A DNA stretch of 41,198 bases, taken from assembly GCA_014381305.1 (NCBI GenBank), contig JACNLW010000056.1, positions 1 to 41,198 on the forward strand. Reading direction: 5' to 3'. The notes beneath the pieces were generated by a model. That model saw only the letters and a program-made list of their open reading frames with translations. It had not been told where the DNA came from and did no database searches. Each line of letters begins with the position of its first letter. Position 1 is the stretch's first letter. The position numbers and the translations under genes were made by a program. This document shows positions 16,684-25,186 of this stretch, one piece after another. The DNA is from Planctomycetota bacterium. GTDB lineage: Bacteria > Planctomycetota > Phycisphaerae > Phycisphaerales > SM1A02.

Positions 16684-17986
16684 ATACCCAGTTAGACGCA
16701 TACCACGATTTTTTGCCGCGGCGGAGAAGAATCGTTGTACCGTGCAGAAGATCTTTCGTAGTTAACATTCTATCAATTGCACCTTCACCGCTTAGTTTTT
16801 CACCATTGATCGAGACAGAACCGTTTTTCAAAAATTCTCTGGCTTCTCGTTTACTTTTGCACAAATCAGTCTGTGGAAGCAACTCTACAAGCGACGTTGC
16901 TTCTGTTCCAAGCGACGCTTTTGAAAATTCTCCAGCGGGAACTTCTGCAAAAACTTCGCCGAGCATGTGCGCATCGAGTGATGTGATATCGCCACCGAAT
17001 AAGGCTTTTGCTGCTTCATTGCACTTGGTAACATTTTCTTTCCCGTGAAAAATTTCTGTCATTGCATCGGCAAGTGCGTGCTGCGTCGCTCTTTGATGTG
17101 GAGCATCTTCGTGTTCTTTCTCGATTGCTTCAATTGTTGTTTGATCAAGAAAAGTAAACCAACGCAAAAATTTGCCAGCGTCTTCGTCTGGAACGTTTAG
17201 CCAATATTGATGAAAGGCGTACGGGCTCGTACGATCTTCTGTCAACCAAATTGCACCCTTTTCAGTTTTGCCAATTTTACTGCCGTCACTTGCAGTAACA
17301 AGCGGATTTGTAATGCCTGCACCGTGAAATTGTTTTTTGTCCGTGCCAAGCATGTCCCTGCGAATCAAATCAAGCCCTGCAACTATATTTCCGTATTGAT
17401 CACTTCCAGCAATCTGAATTGTGCAATCCATTGTTCGATGTAAATGCAAAAAGTCGTACGCTTGTAAAATCATGTAACTAAACTCAGTGTATGAGATTCC
17501 CTGCTCACGATTATTCAGGCGATCTTTCACTGAATCTTTTTTTATCATTTCATTTACTGAAAAATATTTTCCTACGTCCCGCAGTACGTCTAGAAAACCA
17601 AGATCACATAACCAGTCCGCGTTGTTTACGATCACAGCGGCGTTCTCGCCTTCAAAATCAAGCACTTTTGAAAAACAACGGAGTTGCCCTTCAATATTTT
17701 TTGCGACTTGTTCTTTAGACAAAAGTTGGCGTTCAGCATCTTTTCCAGAGGGATCGCCAATCAAACCCGTGCCTCCACCCATGAGCACGATCGGTTTGTG
17801 TCCAGCGAGTTGCCAATGACGCAACATTTTGATTGGCATGTAATTGCCAATCGTGAGTGCGTCTTTTGTAGGATCAAATCCACAATACGCAACTCTGCCA
17901 CTCGTTTCGAGATGTGTTCGGAGCTCATCACCACCAGTTGTTTGGTGAAGAAGTCCTCGCCATTGAAGTTCATCTAATAAATGCAT
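16682..17986 (-). CDS. tyrS: Tyrosyl-tRNA synthetase
   Basis: A 434-residue class I synthetase charging tRNA-Tyr. The catalytic part has GFDPTKDALTIGNYMPI, where the HIGH-type signature reads TIGN (about 45-48), the tyrosine-binding stretch ILQAYDFLHLH and QIAGSDQYGNI, and the KMSKS-type loop DGSKIGKTEKG. An S4 RNA-binding domain forms the C-terminus (about 365-434: LCKSKREAREFLKNGSVSIN). The length is normal for bacterial TyrS. It is the third gene of a unit with pheS and a membrane protein, 9 bases after the latter. Confidence 0.96.
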   Translation of the reverse strand: MHLLDELQWRGLLHQTTGGDELRTHLETSGRVAYCGFDPTKDALTIGNYMPIKMLRHWQLAGHKPIVLMGGGTGLIGDPSGKDAERQLLSKEQVAKNIEGQLRCFSKVLDFEGENAAVIVNNADWLCDLGFLDVLRDVGKYFSVNEMIKKDSVKDRLNNREQGISYTEFSYMILQAYDFLHLHRTMDCTIQIAGSDQYGNIVAGLDLIRRDMLGTDKKQFHGAGITNPLVTASDGSKIGKTEKGAIWLTEDRTSPYAFHQYWLNVPDEDAGKFLRWFTFLDQTTIEAIEKEHEDAPHQRATQHALADAMTEIFHGKENVTKCNEAAKALFGGDITSLDAHMLGEVFAEVPAGEFSKASLGTEATSLVELLPQTDLCKSKREAREFLKNGSVSINGEKLSGEGAIDRMLTTKDLLHGTTILLRRGKKSWYASNWV

Positions 17987-17995
17987 GTGGGCAGT

Positions 17996-18523
17996 TTACC
18001 TCCAAGTGGCAATTTCGCTTTGTATCTGCTTTTTGTTCAGGAAGACAAGCAAGAAAACTGGCAGAATGAGGTACATCGGCATGGAAATCAAAAGTTGTGC
18101 AAGGAACATTCCCTTGACTTCACTATTTTCTTGAATCAAATCCCAGTGGGGCGTCCAAATGATGATGATGCTAGCAATTGTTAGCACGATGTATAAAACT
18201 GACCAAACACACAATCTTATTCTTGCTTTGGGGTGCTCTTGTAGCAACGCCATGCCAAATACAGTGAGTGCGATTGCAAAAAAGATTTTGAGACCAGCAA
18301 TAAGATTCACAACTCCAGGAAGAGGTGCGTTCGCTTGTATTTGTGTTCGTATTTCTTCGCTTAGTTCACCATCACCGAATGGGATCGCGGTGTGCAACTG
18401 TTCCATTTCAGCCATTCCAGAGAGTGAAAGACAACCCCCAAACAAAGAGAGCCCGCCAACGATGACACATACTGCACCAACTGTGGTTGGCCACATGATT
18501 TGGTTTTCAGCTTCTTGATTCAA
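17996..18523 (-). CDS. Four-helix membrane protein of unknown function
   Basis: A 175-residue integral membrane protein. Hydrophobic helices are seen at about 12-35 (VGAVCVIVGGLSLFGGCLSL), 70-92 (VVNLIAGLKIFFAIALTVFGMALL), 100-122 (VLYIVLTIASIIIIW) and 140-164 (LLISMPMYLILPVFLLVFL). A polar loop of ~35 residues lies between the first two. No family is recognised. It overlaps the pheS stop by 4 bases and precedes tyrS by 9, so it is cotranscribed with two synthetase genes, which may be incidental. Confidence 0.75.
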   Translation of the reverse strand: MNQEAENQIMWPTTVGAVCVIVGGLSLFGGCLSLSGMAEMEQLHTAIPFGDGELSEEIRTQIQANAPLPGVVNLIAGLKIFFAIALTVFGMALLQEHPKARIRLCVWSVLYIVLTIASIIIIWTPHWDLIQENSEVKGMFLAQLLISMPMYLILPVFLLVFLNKKQIQSEIATWR

Positions 18524-19503
18524 AATTGGCGTAAAAACCGTGCGTCGTTTTCAAATAACCAGCGGATGTCTTGAATGCCATATTTCAACATGGCGACACG
18601 TTCAATGCCTAAGCCAAAGGCAAATCCCTGCCATTTTTCATTGTCGTAGCCAACTTGTTCGAAAACATCAGGATCGACGAGGCCGCAGCCTCCAATTTCA
18701 ACCCACTGCCACTTCCCTTTGATTTTCATCTTCATATCCACTTCGGCTGATGGCTCAGTGAACGGGAAAAAACTTGGACGGAAACGAACTTCGGCTTCTT
18801 CTCCAAAGTATGCTTTTGCGAATTGAAAGAGCGTTGATTTAAGATCGACCATGGAAACTTTTGGTGCGACGAATAATCCTTCACATTGATGGAACATACT
18901 AAAATGCGTTGCGTCGTGCGTGTCTGGGCGATAGACGCGGCCGATCGCGATTATTTTAATTGGGGGTTCAACAGCTTCCATCACGCGAATTTGCACAGTG
19001 GAAGTTTGGCTGCGAAGCATTCGACCGCCATCGACAAAAAAGTTGTCAATTGGATCGCGAGCAGGATGGTCATCGGGAATGTTCAACGCGTTGAAGTTGT
19101 GATATTCATCTTCAACTTCTGGTCCATAGGCAACCGAGAATCCCATGCGGCTAAAAACTTGGGTGATTTCATCGATGGTACGGCTGATGACATGGCGCCG
19201 GCCAAGCGCAGTCGGATCACCGCTCTCAGTGATATCAAGTGGTGGACGAGGAGTCGCAACGTTTGAAAGCCCTTTTTTTTGGGTTTCAAAAGCGCCTTCT
19301 AGGGCTTTTTTGACTTCGTTGAGCCTTTTGCCCACAGCGGGTTTGTCTTCCCTGCTGACATCCTTCATCAGTGGCATAACGCCTTTGAGACGTCCTTTTG
19401 AGCCAAGATAGGCGATTCTCCACGATTCTAGCCCCTCAACCGTGTCCACCGATTCAATCTCACTGATTGCTTCATTCTGTAATTGTTCTAGGGTATCAAG
19501 CAT
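18520..19503 (-). CDS. pheS: Phenylalanyl-tRNA synthetase alpha subunit
   Basis: A 327-residue class II synthetase subunit. I placed the start at ATG 19503 (MLDTLEQLQNEAIS), matching the usual N-terminus; the frame continues upstream, but only into repeat DNA. The N-terminal coiled-coil arm covers about 1-85. The catalytic core shows motif 2 (GRVYRPDTHDATHFSMFHQ) and motif 3 (GLGIERVAMLKYGI). The beta subunit gene pheT does not follow; a membrane protein gene and tyrS do. The 13-bp repeat locus begins about 43 bases before the start codon, so the promoter lies in or beside it. Confidence 0.96.
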   Translation of the reverse strand: MLDTLEQLQNEAISEIESVDTVEGLESWRIAYLGSKGRLKGVMPLMKDVSREDKPAVGKRLNEVKKALEGAFETQKKGLSNVATPRPPLDITESGDPTALGRRHVISRTIDEITQVFSRMGFSVAYGPEVEDEYHNFNALNIPDDHPARDPIDNFFVDGGRMLRSQTSTVQIRVMEAVEPPIKIIAIGRVYRPDTHDATHFSMFHQCEGLFVAPKVSMVDLKSTLFQFAKAYFGEEAEVRFRPSFFPFTEPSAEVDMKMKIKGKWQWVEIGGCGLVDPDVFEQVGYDNEKWQGFAFGLGIERVAMLKYGIQDIRWLFENDARFLRQF

Positions 19504-19545
19504 TTTGGGCGTATGATAGCAACAACTGAACCCAAACCCACAAAT

Positions 19546-19605
19546 GGGGTCAAATGTCCGCCGTTCGTACTTCATTAGGGATGGGGTCTGACCCCGGGGT
19601 CAGGT
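19546..19605. repeat. 60-bp direct repeat, copy 1 (copy 2 at 19680-19739)
   Basis: The two 60-base copies differ at 6 positions. Both contain CCGTTCGTACTTCATTAGG and end in GACCCCGGGGTCAGGT, a palindrome plus tail. They bracket the hairpin element at 19608-19685. Confidence 0.85.
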
Positions 19606-19607
19606 AA

Positions 19608-19685
19608 GACCGCGGGTGAATTAATCGTGTCATTTGGGATCGGACCTGACCAAGTGCGTAATCAACGATTATTTCACCCGGGGTC
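19608..19685. repeat. 78-bp hairpin repeat, copy B (copy A at 3509-3588)
   Basis: The 20-base ends are identical to those of copy A, 16 kb away, while the loop has diverged (38 against 40 bases). It lies between the two 60-bp direct repeats. Confidence 0.85.
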
Positions 19686-19739
19686 ACATTTCTACCGTTC
19701 GTACTTCATTAGGAATGGGGTCAGACCCCGGGGTCAGGT
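19680..19739. repeat. 60-bp direct repeat, copy 2
   Basis: This copy overlaps the last bases of the hairpin element and runs straight into the 13-bp tandem array. See copy 1 at 19546-19605. Confidence 0.85.
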
Positions 19740-19831
19740 CAAAGGGTCAGGTCCGGGGGTCAGGTCATGGGGTCAGACCCCGGGGTCAGGTCCGGGGGTC
19801 AGGTCCGGGGGTCAGGTCCCGGGGTCAGGTC
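19718..19831. repeat. 13-bp tandem array of GGGTCAGGTC units
   Basis: Nine units start exactly 13 bases apart, at 19718, 19731, 19744, 19757, 19770, 19783, 19796, 19809 and 19822. Seven carry GGGTCAGGTC and two carry GGGTCAGACC. The linkers are mostly CCG or CGG. No gene is present between pheS and the rplQ terminator, so this array and its flanking repeats occupy the whole interval. Confidence 0.9.
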
Positions 19832-19852
19832 AAGTGCAGAGAATTTGATGTT

Positions 19853-19881
19853 AAAAACCCCCTCGCAAGCGAGGGGGTTTT
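19853..19881 (-). terminator. Intrinsic terminator of the ribosomal superoperon
   Basis: AAAACCCCCTCGC (19854-19866) and GCGAGGGGGTTTT (19869-19881) are perfect complements over 13 bases with a 2-base gap. On the minus strand the stem is followed by a T run. It lies about 30 bases after the rplQ stop and ends the long minus-strand transcript. Confidence 0.92.
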
Positions 19882-19911
19882 CATTGGTATTCGTTTTGGA
19901 TAAACGCAGTA

Positions 19912-20622
19912 TTACTCTTCTGATGTATCAGCTTCGCCATCATCAGACGCTGCTTCAACGTCAGGAGTCTCAGGTGCTTGTTCAATCACCTCTTCGACTA
20001 CCTCCGGTGCCACCCTTGACGCCTCATCAACAGGAGCTTCAGTTGCAGTTGTAGAAGCGAGAACCTTCGCTGCGAAATCTCGGCGACGTTGTTTCTGCGT
20101 ACGACGACGCGAATCGCCACCACCGATTTGTGGACCTTCTTCTTCGCCAACGAGTTGGAGAACAACGAGATCGGTGCCATCACCAAGGCGATGTTTTGCA
20201 ATTTTAACAATACGAGTGTACCCACCATCGCGGTCAGCGAATTTTGAAGCAACTTGGGTCATGATATGTTGCACAAGACGTGGAGCCTTGCGAACATCAC
20301 CGTATCGATTAAACTCAATATCACTTTCAGCAGGAAGATCAAAGAAATCATTTTGCTTCGCTGCATCAGGCACGTTTGGATCTGCAACCCAAGAATGGAT
20401 TTTACGATCGTTAATCAATTGCTCGATTCGGCGCCGTGCGTTCAAGTCGCCTCGTTTAGCAATCGTGATTATCTTTTCAACAAATGGCTGCACAGCTTTT
20501 GCTTTTGGCAACGTTGTTTCGATTTGGCCGTGTTCAAACAATCCTGCTGCTAAGTTGCGAAGCATCGCAGTACGATGTTCGCTGTCGCGGCATAATTGTT
20601 TTCCATGGATTCGATGTCGCAT
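19912..20622 (-). CDS. rplQ: 50S ribosomal protein L17 with long acidic C-terminal tail
   Basis: A 236-residue L17, twice the usual ~120. The core is normal at the start (MRHRIHGKQLCRDSEHRTAM, then LRNLAAGLFEHGQIETTLPKA). An insertion between about 75 and 100 (SWVADPNVPDAAKQNDFFDLP) precedes the conserved GYTRIVKIAKHRLGDG segment. From about 158 on a tail runs, first basic (DSRRRTQKQRRRDF) and then Glu/Ala/Pro-rich (VAPEVVEEVIEQAPETPDVE). It is the last gene of the superoperon, 20 bases after rpoA, and is followed by the intrinsic terminator. Confidence 0.95.
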   Translation of the reverse strand: MRHRIHGKQLCRDSEHRTAMLRNLAAGLFEHGQIETTLPKAKAVQPFVEKIITIAKRGDLNARRRIEQLINDRKIHSWVADPNVPDAAKQNDFFDLPAESDIEFNRYGDVRKAPRLVQHIMTQVASKFADRDGGYTRIVKIAKHRLGDGTDLVVLQLVGEEEGPQIGGGDSRRRTQKQRRRDFAAKVLASTTATEAPVDEASRVAPEVVEEVIEQAPETPDVEAASDDGEADTSEE

Positions 20623-20642
20623 GGTACTACTCCTTTACAGTC

Positions 20643-21770
20643 TTAAAGACTGCCGTTTTCATTCTCTTCAGAAGCGCCAATCACTTCATCACCTTGATCT
20701 AAAGAAGAATCACACTCTTCTCCATCTTCACAACAGTCATCGTCATCTGACACCGTTCCTTCTGGCATATCGATTGAACCATCGACACCTGGGGGAAGTT
20801 GCATACCTAAGGTTAGATTGACGTCTTCTAATTTTCTTTTAATTTCTCGAAGCGAAGTTCGTCCAAATGCACGGAACTTCAAAAGTTCTTTTTCTGTAAG
20901 CAATACAAGTTGTGCAACTTTTGTAACGTTCGCTGATTCCAAACAGTTCGTTGAACGAACAGTGAGATCAATATCAATGATTGGCATCTCGAGTTTACGA
21001 ATCAGTTCTTCATCAACTGCTGCTGCTTCTGCGGCTTCAGCGCTAACCATACGTGTACCAAAAGTATCGTATTGAACGAATGCGTTGAGGTGTTTGCGAA
21101 GAATCTTGGCAGATTCAACGAGGCACATTTCAGGACTCACTGTACCGTCAGTCCAAATATCTAGAATCAAACGATCAAAGTTTGTCTGTTGCCCAACACG
21201 GGTATTTTCTACACGGTACCGAACTCGTTGCACTGGACTAAAGACTGCATCAATCGGTATCTCACCAATCACTTGCTCATCCTTGCTTGCGTATTGTTCG
21301 GCAGCTGGGACGTAACCACGACCTCGTTCAAGCGTGAATTCCATTTCAAAGTCGATTTTATCCGACAACGTTGCGATCACGTGATCTGGGTTGTGCACTG
21401 TTACAGAAGCGTCTGTTTCAATGAGGTCAGCTGTAACTTCACCTGGACCACTCGCTTTCAAACGTAAAACTTTTTCTTCATCTGAGTCTAGTTCAATAAC
21501 AAGACCTTTTACATTCAAGACGATGTCTACCATGTCTTGGACGACGCCAGGAAGCGTGCAAAACTCGTGCTCTGCACCTTTCACTCGAATCGATGTAATT
21601 GCTGCGCCTTCAATACTACTGAGTAGAATTCGGCGAATACTATTGCCAATTGTTGTACCAAAACCGCGTTCAAACGGCTCGACGGTAAACCGTCCAAATG
21701 TTTCAGTGGCTGAATTCTCTTCAAGCATTACGCTTGCAGGAAGTTCTAAACCTTTCCATCGTACATGCAT
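20643..21770 (-). CDS. rpoA: RNA polymerase alpha subunit
   Basis: A 375-residue alpha subunit. The N-terminal dimerisation domain (about 1-235) has FTVEPFERGFGTTIGNSIRRILLSS-type signature residues near 27-50, and the C-terminal domain (about 260-325) has the UP-element-binding stretch LLTEKELLKFRAFGRTSLREIK. A 45-residue acidic tail ends the protein (SDDDDCCEDGEECDSS), beyond the usual ~330 residues. The ATG at 21770 follows GGAG by 7 bases. The 113-base gap before it has a pseudoknot-like structure that could control its translation. The gene for S4, normally just upstream, is missing. Confidence 0.96.
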   Translation of the reverse strand: MHVRWKGLELPASVMLEENSATETFGRFTVEPFERGFGTTIGNSIRRILLSSIEGAAITSIRVKGAEHEFCTLPGVVQDMVDIVLNVKGLVIELDSDEEKVLRLKASGPGEVTADLIETDASVTVHNPDHVIATLSDKIDFEMEFTLERGRGYVPAAEQYASKDEQVIGEIPIDAVFSPVQRVRYRVENTRVGQQTNFDRLILDIWTDGTVSPEMCLVESAKILRKHLNAFVQYDTFGTRMVSAEAAEAAAVDEELIRKLEMPIIDIDLTVRSTNCLESANVTKVAQLVLLTEKELLKFRAFGRTSLREIKRKLEDVNLTLGMQLPPGVDGSIDMPEGTVSDDDDCCEDGEECDSSLDQGDEVIGASEENENGSL

Positions 21771-21777
21771 CTTATTG

Positions 21778-21853
21778 CTCCAATCATTGACAGGTTCCTA
21801 ACCAAAAAACACATCTCACTAAACTCGGAATGGTGTGGCCTGTCATCCACACC
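21778..21853 (-). promoter_or_regulatory. Apparent H-type pseudoknot in the rpoA leader
   Basis: Read on the minus strand, GGTGTGG/CCACACC (plus 21832-21838 with 21847-21853) forms a 7-bp stem with an 8-base loop. Seven of those loop bases (TGACAGG on the minus strand, plus 21839-21845) are perfectly complementary to CCTGTCA (plus 21788-21794), which lies just before the GGAG ribosome site (21778-21781). Crossing loops are 1 and 37 nt, a classic H-type geometry. Such a fold could sequester or present the ribosome site, as in the E. coli alpha operon leader. Regulation is inferred. Confidence 0.6.
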
Positions 21854-21883
21854 GCCCATCTTTAGCGGATACGAAAATATCTG

Positions 21884-22255
21884 TTACACGCGGCGCTGCT
21901 TCTTTGGACGACAACCGTTATGTGGAACGGCTGTGTGATCTTCAACAGCAGTCACTCGAATACCAGCTTGATCAAGTGAGGTAATTGCAGAATCTCGACC
22001 ACTACCAGGACCCTTCACTCGTACTTCTACTTCTGTTACACCCATGCGACGACCGCGCTGTGCAACTTTTTCTGCTGCTCTTGCAGCAGCAAATGGTGTT
22101 GCCTTGCGTGCACCTTTAAAACCAACAGTTCCAGCAGATGCCCAACATAGTGTTTCACCGCTGAGGTCTGTCAACGTCACAATCGTGTTGTTAAATGTCG
22201 CTTTGACGTGCACAATTGCTTTGCCAATATTCTTACGTACTTTTTTCTTAGCCAT
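21884..22255 (-). CDS. rpsK: 30S ribosomal protein S11
   Basis: A 123-residue S11 of normal length, part of the platform of the small subunit. The conserved AKATFNNT-like segment reads [15 protein letters not shown], and the signature [10 protein letters not shown] is present near 85-94. The end [14 protein letters not shown] is typical. It lies between rpsM and rpoA; an 80-base gap on its 5' side contains two perfect hairpins. Confidence 0.97.
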   Translation of the reverse strand: MAKKKVRKNIGKAIVHVKATFNNTIVTLTDLSGETLCWASAGTVGFKGARKATPFAAARAAEKVAQRGRRMGVTEVEVRVKGPGSGRDSAITSLDQAGIRVTAVEDHTAVPHNGCRPKKQRRV

Positions 22256-22281
22256 AGTTCTAAACCTTTATTCGCTCGTGC

Positions 22282-22336
22282 GGTTCCATATCTTGTTCGC
22301 TGGAACCTTGCGATCGATAAGCACACGCTTATCGAT
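22282..22336 (-). promoter_or_regulatory. Two perfect hairpins between rpsM and rpsK
   Basis: ATCGATAAG (22313-22321) pairs with CTTATCGAT (22328-22336), a 9-bp stem with a 6-base loop that touches the rpsM stop. GGTTCCA (22282-22288) pairs with TGGAACC (22301-22307), 7 bp with a 12-base loop. No T run follows, so these look like RNA-processing or ribosomal-protein binding structures rather than terminators. Confidence 0.55.
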
Positions 22337-22713
22337 TATCCTTTCACGCCCTTCTTACCTGCAACAGTCTTCTTACGACCCTTACGAGTACGCGCGTTAC
22401 ATCGTGTTCGTTGGCCACGTACAGGAAGACCTTTACGATGGCGTTCGCCTCGGTAACAACGAATATCGCGTAACCGCTGGATATTTTGTTGCACTTGGCG
22501 ACGAAGGGTACCCTCTACTTGGATACCTGCTTCAATACAAGCGATGATTTGACCAACTTCTGTTTCAGAAAGGTCTTTCGCTTTGGTGTCTGGATTGATT
22601 CCGGTTTCTGCAATGATTTCGTCAGCGGTCTTTGGACCGATTCCGAAGATATATCGCAATGAATACCGTATCTTTTTGTTCTCTGGAATGTCAACGCCTG
22701 CAATTCGGGGCAT
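22336..22713 (-). CDS. rpsM: 30S ribosomal protein S13
   Basis: A 125-residue S13, which contacts the tRNA at the head of the small subunit. It begins [20 protein letters not shown] with the helix-hairpin-helix segment [14 protein letters not shown], and ends with the basic tail [21 protein letters not shown] that reaches the P site. Length and motifs are normal. It begins the alpha-operon part, 44 bases after rpmJ. Confidence 0.97.
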   Translation of the reverse strand: MPRIAGVDIPENKKIRYSLRYIFGIGPKTADEIIAETGINPDTKAKDLSETEVGQIIACIEAGIQVEGTLRRQVQQNIQRLRDIRCYRGERHRKGLPVRGQRTRCNARTRKGRKKTVAGKKGVKG

Positions 22714-22757
22714 GGTCAGTCTCCATAGTGCTTGATTGCACTAGAAACGACAAGGGT

Positions 22758-22874
22758 TTAGCCTTGTCGAGCCTTTAGTCTCGGGTTCTTCTTGTTAATA
22801 ACGTAACGTTTGCCTTTTCGGATGACGATCTGGCAATCTTTCGTTCTTCTTTTAATACTACTTTTTACTTTCAT
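22758..22874 (-). CDS. rpmJ: 50S ribosomal protein L36, zinc-free form
   Basis: A 38-residue protein missed by simple length cut-offs. It reads [20 protein letters not shown] and ends NPRLKARQG, the L36 pattern. The zinc-binding set C-x2-C-x12-C-x4-H is reduced to a single Cys, so this is the C-minus type seen where zinc-independent paralogues are used. AGGAAAG upstream of the ATG is a plausible ribosome site. It sits between infA and rpsM as in most bacteria. Confidence 0.92.
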   Translation of the reverse strand: MKVKSSIKRRTKDCQIVIRKGKRYVINKKNPRLKARQG

Positions 22875-22910
22875 AATTTTAACTTTCCTTTCGTCACTTA
22901 GTAATGACGT

Positions 22911-23126
22911 TTAGTGACGATATGTAATCCGTCCTTTGGTCATGTCGTAAGGGCTAATCTCAACAGTCACCTTGTCTCCGGGCAAAATACGAATATAAAA
23001 TCGTCGCATTTTCCCACTGATGTAAGCCAATATTTCATGACCATTTTCTAACTTTACCTTGAAGCGTGCATCAGGCAACGCTTCAGTAACTTCTGCATCT
23101 AATGTAATTTTTTCCTCTTTAGCCAT
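22911..23126 (-). CDS. infA: Translation initiation factor IF-1
   Basis: A 71-residue OB-fold protein that binds the A site of the small subunit during initiation. The sequence [20 protein letters not shown], then [35 protein letters not shown]-type core and [11 protein letters not shown] end, is fully typical. It lies between secY (11 bases) and rpmJ (36 bases). adk and map, often found between secY and infA, are absent. Confidence 0.98.
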   Translation of the reverse strand: MAKEEKITLDAEVTEALPDARFKVKLENGHEILAYISGKMRRFYIRILPGDKVTVEISPYDMTKGRITYRH

Positions 23127-23137
23127 TCGTGTTCCTG

Positions 23138-24559
23138 TTATGCCCCGCTCGGTTTTCTTGTTGTTCGACCAGTGCGACTTTGCGTTTGGGCGTCGAAGAA
23201 ACCTTTGTAATTCCGCATGAGCAAGTTCGCTTCAATCCGTTGAATAAGATCAAGCCCAACACTCACAACAATCAACAAACCTGTTCCACCAAGGAAGCTT
23301 GATACAAGGAACGGAATTTGCATTTCTTTTGAAACAATGGACGGGATCACTGCGATAATTGCCAAGAATCCTGCACCAACATACGTAATTCGTTCAACAA
23401 CCGTTTCCAAATATTCCGCAGTTCGAGGTCCTGGGCGCAAGCCAGGGATAAAACTCCCGTTATCGCGGAGTTGTCTCGCCATGTCTTCCGGACTAAACAC
23501 AATAGTTGTCCAGAAATAACTGAAGAAGTAAATCAATATAATTTCTAAAACAATATATGGATATTCACCCATTTGAAAATTCGCGTTCAAGAATGTCGTC
23601 GTTGCGACCCACCACGATGCTGGATCGGGTGATGCATTTGCAGATGATTGTAGATATCCAAAGAAAGCTGATGGGAAAATCAACAATGAACTTGCAAAAA
23701 TGATTGGCATTACGCCTGCGTGATTCACTCGTAGAGGTAAATAATGACGACCGCCACCATACACCTTCCGGCCGCGAGTATGTCTTGCTTGTTGAATCGG
23801 GATCCGACGCTGAGCGACAGTGATTACGATCGCACCGGCAACAACAAAAACAAATGCACCAATCAAGAAAAGTACACCAAGAATGCCAATTCCACCGCTC
23901 ATTGATTGCTGAGACGTACTAAAGTTATCCCAAACCCATGTCACAGCATTCGGCATGCGGGCAATAATGCCTGCGGTCAAAATGAGGGAAACACCGTTGC
24001 CGATGCCATATTTATCAATTTGTTCACCAAGCCACATCAGGAAGACGCTGCCTGCGGTGAGTGCTGTCACGCCTGCGAGGTAGAAAACGAGCAATGCGCC
24101 GGGTGTCATAAACTCTGGGCGAATCAAGCCTTGAGCAGCAATAAATTTCAGCCACATCATCGCTTGAATGAAACACATCGCAACAGTTGCGTACCGCGTC
24201 CATTCAGTAATTTTTGCTTGGCCTGCCGCGCCTTCTCGTTTGAGTTCTTGCAATTTCGGCATGACCGATTGCAACAACTGGAAAATAATCGACGCAGTGA
24301 TGTAGGGCATGATGCCTAAACCAAAGATTGTTGATTGAGAAAATGATCCACCGGAGAAGATTGAAGCGTAATCCAAAAACTTGCCCCAACCGGATGCAGA
24401 TTCAGATGCTTTTTGCGCTGCTTCAACCATTTGGGTTTGATTGACACCAGCGAGCGGAATCCAAAAACCAATGCGATAAATCGCTAGCATGCTCAGTGTA
24501 AAGAACACTCGGTTGCGGAGTTCGGGAATCCTAAAAATGTTTACAATTGCTCGTAACAT
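23138..24559 (-). CDS. secY: Preprotein translocase channel subunit SecY
   Basis: A 473-residue channel protein of the inner-membrane SecYEG translocon with ten expected membrane helices. Visible signatures are the first helix region [14 protein letters not shown], the ISAIxQ-like segment [18 protein letters not shown], the cytoplasmic loop [20 protein letters not shown] (needed for SecA/ribosome contact) and the C-terminal [11 protein letters not shown]. An unusually Ser/Ala-rich loop after residue 35 and an Asn/Ala/Ser loop before helix 7 are minor additions. It has normal spc-operon placement between rplO and infA. Confidence 0.98.
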   Translation of the reverse strand: MLRAIVNIFRIPELRNRVFFTLSMLAIYRIGFWIPLAGVNQTQMVEAAQKASESASGWGKFLDYASIFSGGSFSQSTIFGLGIMPYITASIIFQLLQSVMPKLQELKREGAAGQAKITEWTRYATVAMCFIQAMMWLKFIAAQGLIRPEFMTPGALLVFYLAGVTALTAGSVFLMWLGEQIDKYGIGNGVSLILTAGIIARMPNAVTWVWDNFSTSQQSMSGGIGILGVLFLIGAFVFVVAGAIVITVAQRRIPIQQARHTRGRKVYGGGRHYLPLRVNHAGVMPIIFASSLLIFPSAFFGYLQSSANASPDPASWWVATTTFLNANFQMGEYPYIVLEIILIYFFSYFWTTIVFSPEDMARQLRDNGSFIPGLRPGPRTAEYLETVVERITYVGAGFLAIIAVIPSIVSKEMQIPFLVSSFLGGTGLLIVVSVGLDLIQRIEANLLMRNYKGFFDAQTQSRTGRTTRKPSGA

Positions 24560-24571
24560 GCAGGGTTAGCC

Positions 24572-25156
24572 TTAGTCTGTTGACTCGTCGTTTGATTCTG
24601 GTGCGGACGCTTCTGGAGATTCTGGTGCAGGGGCGGATTCGGGGGCAGCAGTTTTTGGAGCTTTCGCCTTCTTGGTGCCACTGTAATCACGAGTCCACTT
24701 TTTCTTAGGTTCAACGAGGGTAACACTTCCCCCAGCGGCTTCAATTTTTGTTGATGCAGAACCGGAGAATTTATCCGCTGTCACGTTCAATTTGATCGTG
24801 ATATCACCATGCGCGAGAACTTTCACTGGCAACTTTGTGTTGCGAATGAGTCCTGCTTGGGCAAGTGCTACAGCATCAACAGTTGCGCCTGATTCAAAAC
24901 GATCTTGAAGTGCAGCAACGTTTACGATGTGATATTCCGTTCGGAACGCAGCGTTTGAAAAACCACGTTTTGGAATGCGGCGGAAGTATGGCATTTGACC
25001 ACCTTCGAATGCGGGCCGCCTGGAATACCCAGAACGTGAACCAGCACCTTTGTGACCACGACCTGAAGTCTTGCCCGTACCGCTCCCGCGTCCACGACCA
25101 ATTCTCTTTCGAGCCTTGTACTTGCCTGTCTTTTCAGTTATCTCATGAATCATCAT
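24572..25156 (-). CDS. rplO: 50S ribosomal protein L15 with acidic C-terminal tail
   Basis: A 194-residue L15 (usually ~145). The glycine/arginine-rich N-terminal part is intact (KYKARKRIGRGRGSGTGKTSG, GHKGAGSRSG) with the FEGGQMPYFRRIPKRGF signature near 50-66. The core ends near 150; then a KKAKAPKTAAPES stretch leads into a tail of Ala, Pro, Glu and Ser. rpmD (L30), normally just upstream, is missing: only 30 bases separate it from rpsE. Confidence 0.96.
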   Translation of the reverse strand: MMIHEITEKTGKYKARKRIGRGRGSGTGKTSGRGHKGAGSRSGYSRRPAFEGGQMPYFRRIPKRGFSNAAFRTEYHIVNVAALQDRFESGATVDAVALAQAGLIRNTKLPVKVLAHGDITIKLNVTADKFSGSASTKIEAAGGSVTLVEPKKKWTRDYSGTKKAKAPKTAAPESAPAPESPEASAPESNDESTD

Positions 25157-25186
25157 GATAGGTAATCTCCAATGTTCTACTGAGTG

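Noticed and set aside
19504-19575. Upstream extension of pheS (extra 24 residues)
   Set aside because: The extension is translated repeat DNA (Cys/Phe-rich), while ATG 19503 gives the standard PheS N-terminus.
19627-19903. Gly-rich reading frames over the 13-bp array
   Set aside because: They arise from the repeat itself (13 bases is not a multiple of 3, so all frames are mixed) and have no start signal.
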